Source: Amanita rubescens
Lineage: Eukaryota > Basidiomycota > Agaricomycetes > Agaricales > Amanitaceae
Assembly (NCBI GenBank): GCA_015039365.1
Contig: WION01000221.1
Coordinates: 1 to 64,000, forward strand
Reading direction: 5' to 3'
Length of the DNA stretch: 64,000 nt
Of the stretch, positions 13,095 through 22,100 are shown piece after piece (position 1 is the stretch's first letter; each line of letters starts with the position of its first letter). The notes beneath the pieces are model-generated. The model was not told the DNA's origin. It did no database searches and saw only the letters and a program-made list of their open reading frames with translations. The translations under genes were made by a program, and so were the position numbers.

Positions 13095-13420
13095 TATGTT
13101 GTGGGCATTGAATATGTCATTTTTCAAGATCTGACAGTTACTAAAGGAATACAAGGGGCTGCATGGGTGGATGCGTAAATGAGCACTTGGATGACATTGC
13201 CAAAATTAGCTAAAGTGATGTCATTTGCTAAAATTAGACTAAAGCAAATCAAACAATGTCATTGATATGTTATATAAGTGCACTAAGCTTATTCTAAGGG
13301 GTTTGAGGCTATGTTGTAGGCAATAGATATGTTAATTTTTGAGATCTGACAGTCATTACATTAATACAAGGGGTTGCATAGGTGGATGCACAAATGGGAG
13401 CCCGGATGACGTTGCTAAAA
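13095..13420. repeat. two-copy tandem repeat, about 215-bp period
   Basis: A block beginning GGCTATGTTG, with AGATCTGACAGT and ATACAAGGGG(C/T)TGCAT(G/A)GGTGGATGC, occurs at about 13088-13200 and again at about 13307-13420. Related GGTGGATGCAT sequence occurs inside the hAT-type elements at 15900 and 50960, so this is probably the interior of such an element. Confidence 0.6.
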
Positions 13421-13628
13421 TTAGTGCAACTTCTAATTTTAGTAGCATCATCTGACTACCCACTGGCCAATCCACCCCTCTAACCCTCCAAACGGTTGCC
13501 AAAAAAGACCGGTTGCAACCAATTTTGCAACCGGTCTTTGACATCTGGCCCAAATCCTCAGACCAAAACCATTTTGAGGCTGTAGGTGGCAAAACTGGCA
13601 ACTGCGGTTTGGTTGCAACCAATACTGG

Positions 13629-14413
13629 TAGTCTTTCTAAGTTAGGTCGCATGACTGGTCATGACCGGTCACACGACCGACCATGACTGCAGTCGTGGCA
13701 CGACTGCAGTTGCGGTCGCGGTCATACAAAATTGGTCTATCTCCACAACCGGTCGTAACCGATCATTTCAGGGTCCAGATGACTTTGATACATCCACCCC
13801 ACCAAATGCCTGTAGCCCTTAGAATATAGTGTAATAACCCTTAGAATAATTGTAATAACCCTATCATTGGGACATAAAGATACTCTGCCCATCCCAATGG
13901 TGTGATGGGCGGAGTATTTTAGTATTCTTTTGAAGATTGGGACAGTGACATATTGGGATAATCCACAATAAAGGTGGAAAAATACTCTGCCCATCACACC
14001 ATTGGGATGGGCGGAGTATTTTCCCATTTTTTGAATATTGGGATGGTGACATATCAGGATAATCTACAATAAAAATAGAAAAATACTCTGCCCATCACAC
14101 CATTGGGATGGGCGGAGTATTTTCCTATTTTTTTGAATATTGGGATGGTGACATATCAGGATAATCTACAATAAAAGTAGAAAATACTCCACTGATCACA
14201 GCATCAGGATTAGCGGAAGTGACACATCATAACCAGTCATGACCAGTCATGACTGGTCGCACGACCACTAACCCCCAGCTCACGACCGAATATGACTGGT
14301 CATGTCGGTCACAGTCACGGTTGTGGCAAATTAAAGAAATTCTGCGACCAGTTCAGTCACGGTCGTGGCCATTAGGGCTGCACGACTTAACTTAACCTAA
14401 CTTGGAAAGACTA
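13629..14413. mobile_element. nested small hAT-like element, TIR TAGTCTTTC
   Basis: The left end TAGTCTTTCTAAGTTAGGT and the right end ACCTAACTTGGAAAGACTA form an 18- to 19-bp terminal inverted repeat with one mismatch. The flanks AATACTGG (13621-13628) and GATACCGG (14414-14421) agree at six of eight positions, as expected for a decayed 8-bp TSD. The 785-bp interior has GACTGGTCATGACCGGTC motifs near both ends and the hairpin array listed separately. No coding capacity. Confidence 0.65.
13870..14215. repeat. tandem hairpin array, about 105-bp period
   Basis: Units hold the arms AATACTC(T)GCCCATC and GATGGGCGGAGTATT around a short loop, followed by a spacer GGGATGGTGACATATCAGGA. Three clear copies start near 13875, 13985 and 14085, and a worn fourth near 14183. 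Relatives with GAAAATACTCCAC...GGCGGAGTATTTTT lie at 16045-16300 inside the 15672-16551 element. Confidence 0.75.
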
Positions 14414-14519
14414 GATACCGGTCCGGTCTGGTTACTGGTTTTTTGCCGGTCCTTTAACCGGACTTTAAAACACTATCTATGCTCCCCCGGACATCCTCCC
14501 AGGCTACTGATAACACCAG

Positions 14520-15674
14520 GTGTCTTTCATTGACACCAACTTATATTCCCAGCAATGTCTCGCACATCACTCACTCCCTCGCGGCTCTCGCGAGGCCTCG
14601 TTTTACCCTGCTGTTTCCCACATGGTAGGCTCTCCTAATGACTCAAGTACCTCGTGTACTCCATTTGCACCATCACCATCAACACCTGACACACCTCGCC
14701 CTGAATCGGGCTGTCTTGCCATCCCACCAGTCGTCCCACCAACGCCAGCCATAGACCCTGAACCGCCGCCTGAACCGCTGCCACCTGAAGGGGATGAGTT
14801 TTCTCTCCCTGTTACCATTATACGTGTGGACTCTGTCAACGTGGGGCACTTTGATGTCCCCAACTGCAACCACGCACTCCTCCACCTCGCCCTCACTGAA
14901 CTCTCTGTGACCACTGATGTTCTGGTCACCCTCGACACCCCATATCGTCAACACCCCACCGATGATAAGCACGGCAACACCCGCTACGTCACGATTTCAC
15001 ATCCTGACTGGAAGAGGGTAGCCCCGCTGATATTACTAGCAGTCCAATCTAGGACTGCCATTTGGATCAACAAGCGGCTCGCCACCACTCACAACGTCAA
15101 GGTCTCCCCTGAGATCCCTGACATTAATGAAATCAAAGTCGTTTTGACAACTAAGGAATCAAACGCCTGCCCTTGCTGCAGGACCAGTCACTTCCAGGTC
15201 CCCATTGACCTCATGTATCTGAGCGATGCTCATGGAAATACCATCGAGGCCAAGTATGAAATACACACAGCCTCTAAATGCTCACACTGTGGTAACCCCA
15301 CTCCATCTACACCATCAATGACACTCCCTGTCGACTCAAGCGAAATCAGTGCCTTTGGGCCTGTTAACGAAAACCACATGGCCTTTGAGCCGTCTACAGA
15401 ACCACCAGCACTTGCTTCTACGCAAGCGCCACCCATAACACCAACAACACCGTCGGCAGCACTACCTGTTGACTCGAATGAAATCAGTGCCTTCAGGCCT
15501 GTCAGAAATACATCGCCAGACGTCCCCTACCTGGAGTGTCTGCATCAATGCTGGCGTGCACTACGTGTACACTGGCGGCCATCCACTTTTGGCGAGTCCA
15601 TCGCCGACATACTAACTAACACCCCGGGTGCCGCTTACCTTGCCTGGTCATTCGGGGGCGTTCCCTGGGACTAG
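14520..15674 (+). CDS. uncharacterised protein, proline-rich with a CxxC domain
   Basis: An uninterrupted 384-codon frame. Visible parts: a proline-rich low-complexity N-terminus (about 40-95); a compact-looking middle (95-265) with PVTIIRVDSVNVGHFDVP and a WKRVAPLILLAVQSRTAIWI stretch; two cysteine pairs, CPCC near 219 and CSHC near 257, which could bind zinc; a second proline-rich linker; and a C-terminal segment with PYLECLHQCWRALRVHW. That last segment faintly resembles PHFECVERVWRARC near the end of the 1585-residue ORF (19146-23903), so this may also be a retroelement-borne ORF. A hAT element entered at its last codons; the duplicated target bases keep PWD, and without the insert the frame would end two codons later. 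I recognise no family. The true start is uncertain because hAT debris lies directly upstream. Confidence 0.5.
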   Translation: MSFIDTNLYSQQCLAHHSLPRGSREASFYPAVSHMVGSPNDSSTSCTPFAPSPSTPDTPRPESGCLAIPPVVPPTPAIDPEPPPEPLPPEGDEFSLPVTIIRVDSVNVGHFDVPNCNHALLHLALTELSVTTDVLVTLDTPYRQHPTDDKHGNTRYVTISHPDWKRVAPLILLAVQSRTAIWINKRLATTHNVKVSPEIPDINEIKVVLTTKESNACPCCRTSHFQVPIDLMYLSDAHGNTIEAKYEIHTASKCSHCGNPTPSTPSMTLPVDSSEISAFGPVNENHMAFEPSTEPPALASTQAPPITPTTPSAALPVDSNEISAFRPVRNTSPDVPYLECLHQCWRALRVHWRPSTFGESIADILTNTPGAAYLAWSFGGVPWD

Positions 15675-16551
15675 TGTGTAAAAGTCCAGTCCGGTCTGGT
15701 CTTTTGCACTATTTTTGGTGCAACTGGACCTGGACCGGTCTTTTTATTTTTTCCATTTTGGGCAACCGGACCAAAACCAGTATGGACCGGTTGCCAATGG
15801 TTGCCAATGAAATGGCAACCGGTTCAGGACCGGTCTTTATTCGGACTGGTCCTGAACCAGTTGTGACTGGTTGCAACTTGTCTGGGTCAATGACATCCAT
15901 ACCTCTATTCATGCATCCACCCATCCAAACCCTTCTGTCTGCCTAATAACCCTCACATCCAACTAGTTAGGTCATTGTAACATAGATATGATGTAATTTA
16001 GGATGTTTTTAATAATAACATTGAGCATTATTGGCAAATAAAAATAGAAAATACTCCACAGATCACAGCATCACCATCGGCGGAGTATTTTTCTTCAATA
16101 TTGTTCAATGTAATGCAGATTTGCACATCATCATTGTCTGATAAAAATAGAAAAAACTCCACAAATCACAGCATCATCATCAGTGGAGTTTTTCCTTTAA
16201 TGTAATGCAGATTTGCACATCATCATTGTCAGATAAAAATAGAAAAATGCACCACCAATCACATCATCCTCATCTGCAGAGTATTTTTACATTGCTAATC
16301 TAATTTTAGCCCAATGACATCCAAAACTTGAAGTCCACATCCACCCCCCCCAACCTCTCCAATGGTCAAGGTAAAAGACCAGTTGCAACTGGTCTGCAAC
16401 CAGTCTTTGACATCTGGGTCAAGAGATGCAACTGGCAACCGGATCAACCCAGATTTGGAAGGACCGGCAACTGCAGTCCGGTTGCAACCGCTATCGGTCC
16501 GGTCCGGTTGCCAGTCTTTTCAAAAAGTTGCAACCGGACTTTGACACACTA
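15672..16551. mobile_element. complete non-autonomous hAT element, 880 bp, TSD CCTGGGAC
   Basis: The left end TAGTGTGTAAAAGTCCAGTC and the right end GGACTTTGACACACTA are inverted. The 8 bases before (15664-15671) and after (16552-16559) are both CCTGGGAC, a perfect TSD of hAT length. Both subterminal zones are dense in ACCGGT-type motifs; the middle carries three hairpin units with ACTCCAC...GGAGTATTTTT arms. No ORF of note. It sits at the very end of the 14520-15674 frame. Confidence 0.92.
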
Positions 16552-17548
16552 CCTGGGACGTCCACTGAATGAATCACCAGCAAGGGTAGGCCTCATGCGC
16601 CCGATATGTTGCTCATGGTACACTTGTAGTACCTTTTTGTAAACACTTTAACACGCGCATCAAAGATGCGCGATGCGCATTACCCCATTATGTGACTTGT
16701 GTCATACTGCCTACTTTGTATTAATTTACATACCTGCTCAATCAAACTCCTTTATATTAAAAAAAAAAAAAAAAAAAAAAGATGGCCTGCGCCTCATATA
16801 CATTTGCCTCTTCTATCTGCCGACTCTGGCATTCTCTACTTTTAAAGCAGCCGCTGTCAATCTTTCTGCTTTGGTATTGAAGAAGTTGGTCCTTTGCCCT
16901 ATAAAACCCCTATTTGCCATTCCCCACCTTCCTTGTCATTCTTATTATGTCCCAAGTGTTGCAGTTCAATGCTGTCTGGCACTGCACTCAACTCTTATCT
17001 CAAACCGCTTACATTCCCAGCGCAGATTTTGATTCGACCATGGCATGGAAATATGATGGTGCATCCCATCTCCTTGTCAATGTACACCAAGTTTCCGAGG
17101 CTTTGTCCAAGCTAGATGAAGTACACAATGACACTGTGATGGTCATTGTAGGAGTTGTTCTCCCAATGTGACTTAATGTTTCACCACGTGGAAATTTCAG
17201 CACTCAGTATACCACTGAAGTTACCACAACCAAGTTTCAGCTTTTGCTAGGTTCCCCTTCAGATCCCAAATTTGCCATTGACTTCACTTCCGCAGTCAAC
17301 AAGCTTCGCTGCCTTCAAGCCACTGTTGCCTTGTCTGTGGATAGGCGCTGTAATGAGCCAATTCCGGCTATGTTGGAACCGATCTCTGAAGCCTTCCGAA
17401 GCTACCCAAAGCACTCCAAGCCTATACTCGACCCCAGAGGATGATCGTTTGAGTTCGGACGCATGCACAGGCCTCGGACTCAGTGCAGGATTCATCACAT
17501 GGTCACCTCATGTCTCCATAGTATATATACCATTGTGTACGTAGTTGT
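16552..17548. other. unclassified region with a poly(A) run and gag-like open stretches
   Basis: A GCGCATC-AAA-GATGCGC hairpin lies near 16656, and about 20 A residues at 16769-16790. The plus-strand frames 16914-17171 and, in a different frame, about 17173-17444 read like one broken protein (SADFDSTMAWKYDGASHLL, then DPKFAIDFTSAVNKLRCL). I do not recognise the family; a retroelement gag is possible but not shown. Confidence 0.3.
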
Positions 17549-17851
17549 TGTTACATTTGTTCGTCCACTGATAAGTTAAACCTATCAGGTACCGTAGGTT
17601 CCTCAAGGGAGTTCCGGCACTTAAGAACGTTCAAAGAATAAGAGTGTTATCGGATAAGTCCTCAAGGGAGCTTAGACAATAACGAGACAGATTTGACTGT
17701 TAAAACTAGACTGAGGTCTAGTCATATATTTGTGTATTTTATATAGTACAAGGTATATACACAAATACAGTAAGTATGAATACATGTGACAACGAAATGG
17801 TTTACATGTGATAATGAAACGGTTTACATGTGATAAAATGAAATAGCATAT
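17549..17851 (-). mobile_element. 5'-truncated LTR, inverted copy of 2202-2599
   Basis: It begins TGTTAC at 17549 (the 3' end of the LTR on the minus strand) and follows the reverse complement of 2202-2599, with the paired CTCAAGGGAG motifs and the ACTAGACTGAGGTCTAGT hairpin, up to AGCATAT at 17851. About 100 bases of the LTR's 5' end are missing. Confidence 0.85.
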
Positions 17852-18542
17852 ATCTGCATTCTGAGTTCGATTCCTTCCATTCCCTTCGTTCCTTGGTGCT
17901 TTGGACACCTTCCACTCATTCACCTTCATCTTCAGCACTCTCTCTGCACCCGAGACACCCTTCGGACTGATCTCTGTAGCCCCTTTGGCTGAACGCACTT
18001 CCGCATCAGCCTTCTTCTGATTGTTTCAGTGCTATTTGATCAAAGTGGATGGTCCTCTTCTACGTTTTACTTCACCATTGTTTGAAAAAAAGGTAAGCAA
18101 CCTTCCTTTTTTTGGACTTTCTACCTTGCCTTACTTCTCTTTTATCACCAGAATGTGGAAGAAGAATGTTTGTTGTTGTCCTCCTTCCTGTGACCATCCA
18201 CTGTTTCTAATTAATATTTCACAGCTGATGAGATTACTCGCAACTGGCCAGTGACTGACACTGCATCTTTAGATGCACTTCACACCATCTGGAACACACA
18301 CAGTATACTTCCTCTACCCATCTATGTTATTCAAACATTTTCAAGATATTCAGAGAAGATATTAACTGGCACATAAACTTTGACAAAACAAACACACCTT
18401 TCTCAGGAGACTCTGATGAAACAACTTCAGAAGGATTTTTAACGATAGTGGAAGATTAATTGGATGCCATTTCTCAATGAATGTGTAATACAATTGGAGA
18501 TGGAATGCAATACAATGAATTTCAAGCAAGGTTGTTGCTGGC
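17852..18542. other. no recognisable gene
   Basis: Pyrimidine-rich sequence without family motifs. Its last five bases, CTGGC (18538-18542), are the left TSD of the 8-kb LTR element. The continuation of this target on the other side (26586 onward) is gypsy pol, so some of this stretch may be worn gypsy sequence, but I cannot read it as such with confidence. Confidence 0.4.
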
Positions 18543-18872
18543 TGTAACGGGGCTACTATGTAGCTCTCGTACATATTCATCAAGATACTCATCAAGATGG
18601 GAGATCCCTTGAGGATCTCCAAATACGAGGATGGGAGCTACGTTTAGCTCCCTCATTTATTCCCTGTAGATAGTTTTCCTCTATTCTCGTAGATAGTTAT
18701 GTTACGGTACATATATGGTAGGTTGTCACACTTTGTGACACATCATCTTACACCTTACCTTACCCCACTCGCGTACACCGCACGGTATCACATATACACG
18801 TTGATTCAGTGCAAGACGCAAGGGGTGATTAAGTTGGAACCTTATTAGGTTCCTTTCAGTAAGAACGTTACA
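18543..18872 (+). mobile_element. 5' LTR of the 8-kb element
   Basis: It runs from TGTAACGG to CGTTACA. Hairpins include GGAGATCC/GGATCTCC (18600-18620), GGGAGCT/AGCTCCC (18633-18652) and TGTCACA-CTT-TGTGACA. Directly after it, CTTTTTTGCACTT stands where a primer-binding site should be; the same 13 bases follow the LTR ending at 56117. Confidence 0.92.
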
Positions 18873-19145
18873 CTTTTTTGCACTTTCACAAGTGTACTGT
18901 GCCAATCTTCCCATTTGGAAGATTTCAGCCATCCTCATTCTTCTCAAAAACTATCTGCACTCAACAACACCAAGAAAGCGCCCTACAACTACCCCAATAA
19001 CCCCTGGAGGTTCTCTAGAACCTCCATCTCGCGTTCCGGACTCCAGAAGCCCGAAACGACGCTTGTGACACTGTCCAAGCTATTTCAATTCTACGAAGAA
19101 ACTACGCCTTCTACAACCACTTAGAGCGAACCCTAAGCAATCTAA

Positions 19146-22100
19146 ATGGTCCCCGGAGGCTCCCGAAACTCGGAGCCTCCACATAAGGATATCCCGAGAA
19201 TGAACCTCCAGTACGACAAGGTATTCTCGTTGCTCCTTCCTCAGAAGGAGAAGGGATATCGTACTTCTCGAAAACAAATGAAAACTATATATTACGAGCT
19301 TGAGGCTCGTTATGAGCGAAAGCGTGAAATTCGAACAAACTTCAGTTACACGTCATCTCGGGAACTGGACCTAATGTCCAGTACCCTACATAGCTGGCGT
19401 GAAGCCCTCGCTGCTCACAAACGGGAACACTATTCCGAGTGTTCCCAACTCATCTTCAATCATGCAACTGAGTTCGACGGCTTCGTCGCGAAATATCACG
19501 CTTCTCAGTTCAAGATTAGCCTCGACGAACCACTTTCACGCGACTTACAATACGCCTGTCACGACGCGTATTTAGGCTTATATGATGGTTCTATAGACCC
19601 GGAAGTAATATCCGAGTCGTTCTGGACGTTGGTCGAACATTGGGACTCAATACGCATGGCCGCCTTCACTAACGGCCAAACCCATCCGGGCCTTGACCAA
19701 CTCCACGATGAACCACAGTCTGCGGCAACCGTCAATGCAATGGAGGAGGTTATCGTGACCTCCGAGCCATCCGTGAATGATTCCCAAACGCTTCCCGAAA
19801 CGCCAAAGGAGCGCATAACCGAGTGCTCCACGTCGATACACGGACTTGCTGGTTTACAAGCCCAGACTCCATCTCTTCTGGGTAAAACGCGGGAGGAACG
19901 ACGGGTCTATAACTCCGTCGTTAGTATACATGCGAAAGGCGAAGATATCTCCTCACCTAATACCTCGGCAGCACTTACTCTGCCTGAACTCGTTCCTATC
20001 TCCTCGCCAATCCCTACTCCTCACATTACACCCAAGCCCCATTCTTCAACCCCTTCATGCAAACACGACTCTCCACGAGTCATACGAGAGGTTAGAAGAA
20101 CAAGAGACTCAACCTCTGAGTCTCGAAACACATCGGGACGAGTTCGAATGACTCGTTCCCAAACATGTCCGAGCTCATTGAAGTCGGACTCCCTTTCTAT
20201 GCCTCGGGAACTCCAACGGAACACCCGGAGTTCCCTAACGGACACCGAGCTATCCAAAGCTCGTAAAGTTGATCTTCCCGGGAAACCTCCCTCGGAATCA
20301 TCAATGGAGACAGCAACGACTGTCTCCCACAATTTGTCGAAGTCCCGTATGCTTGTTGAGAATCGACAACTCCCCAAATCGTCTGTGCTTGTCGGAAAGT
20401 TAGCCAAGCCCCGAGTTGTCGCCACTGCTTCGTCTCGCGTTCCTATTCCTGGAGTCGCGCCCAAGGCGAATCTTCGAATGGAAAACAAAGCTGTCAGCAC
20501 AAAGGAACGAGCTGATGACTCTGAATACGCACCTTCGACCAAGACAGCCCTCACGCTGTCTGAACACTCGCCCGTCTCCCTTTTACGGGCCCATCCTCCA
20601 CACCGGCTCTTAAACGAGCCTAAACCGAACTTTCCGACTGCTTCTAAACGGCGTATGCCTAGCATCGTTAGTACGAAACAAATGGCGAGCAGAAACACTC
20701 ACCAGAAGGTTGATACTCGTCCTAGAGCATCATTACCAAACGCAAACGAGCTGTTTGGTAAACCATCTTTGTCTCCCAGCTTAGGAGATTCGGTACAGCT
20801 TAAACAAGCCGTAAAATCATTCGGAAGTCCTTGCAGACTTCCTGAAATTATCCCGGAATGCTCCGAAGAGCGTTCCATCCAATTTGGACGACTTGCCAAC
20901 GAGCAAGTCATCTCTCATCCATCCTTTGGTGAAACGGGGGAGAAACGGCGCACGCTAGACGCCGTTATCAGTATACAAAAAGAAAATAAAGAAAATAACT
21001 TACCTGAAGCTTCGGTAGCCTTCACGCTACCAGTATCTGTTCCCGTCACCTCTCCCATCCATCCTGGCCCTTCAAGACGTTCTTCTTTTGAAGAAATCAA
21101 CCTGCAAGCTAATGAAGAGGTCAATCAGAGAATCTCGACTCCCGAGACTCGAAACATGCTCGAACGAGTTCAATTGACTCGTTCTGAAGCTAGTCCGAGC
21201 TCCGCGAAGCCGGACAATCCTCTTGAACCCCCGGGACTCATTAAGAGTCCCCCAAATATTGCTCGCGAGCCTACGCTGGCTCGAAACCCTATACTTGGCA
21301 AACCCGTCCCGGAGATGGTCTTGTCCATCTCCCGACCTTCACTCAGCTCCAGCATACACGTTAAGACTGGAGAACAATCTAAACATACCGTTCTGAGTAC
21401 CAGAGAGCTCCCAAAGGGAAACTCTCGCATCGGCAATAAGCCCTCTGGCCGAACCGTCTCGGCTCCCTTGCCGAAACGTCGGGACGTCGAGAAAACATAT
21501 GTTGGAAAGGCGAAAGTCAGCCCTACGAAAGGAATAAGTGCAGTCGAGTACTTACCTGTACTCAAGACGGCCTCCTCGTTGTCAAAACCCCCGCCCGTCA
21601 CAGTATCCTCAGCTCGGGCATCTCCAACCCGTTCTTCCAAAGATAGGACTACATCCCTTGTCTCAATGAATTCTAAACGACGCACGTCGAGCGTCGTGAA
21701 TATGAATCATGTAGTAAATAACAATACTACGCACCGTTTGTCGGAGACCCTTTCTCGGGTCTCCAATACATTCCTTTCACTTCCGACTAATGAAGGCCCA
21801 TCTTCTCCCGTTGCGGGAGAAGTCTCGCTATTTGCCGAATCCAGGGGAGGACAAGCAACTCAGTCCTCCGGAATCTGCGAGCGTTCCGCTGAGCGCTCTA
21901 ATCAATTTCAAGGACTCGTCGGCGCACGAGTCCCAAACCTTTTCCTCTCGGATGAAACGGAGGAGAAACGACGGATCTACGACACCGTCGTTAATGTTCA
22001 GATCAATAGAAGTGAAGAAAACATACCTGATACCTCAGCAGCCTCCATGCTGCCATTCTACACTTCCGTTCCCTCGTCCATCCGTCCTGCGCCAACCGCA

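Larger units (their letters stand above)
13490..14475. mobile_element. ACCGGT-rich hAT element, right end intact, left end unclear
   Basis: The right terminus is CCGGACTTTAAAACACTA, ending at 14475, which is the inverse of the TAGTG... left end of the family. ACCGGTTGCAACC-type motifs at 13500-13620 look like the other subterminal region, but no TAGTG terminus with a matching TSD was found on the left. A second element (13629-14413) is inserted in it. Confidence 0.6.

Noticed and set aside
13870..14215. CRISPR-like array of palindromic repeats
   Set aside because: Repeats are about 105 bp apart, with conserved rather than unique spacers, and the setting is a eukaryotic transposon.
17865..17874. 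GTTCGATTCC resembling a tRNA B box
   Set aside because: No A box at the proper distance upstream (that stretch is LTR) and no cloverleaf stems.
20021..21685. Long antisense ORFs (20021-20698, 21170-21685) opposite the giant ORF
   Set aside because: They mirror the stem-loop and Ser/Arg-rich composition of the plus strand and show no domain; treated as shadows.
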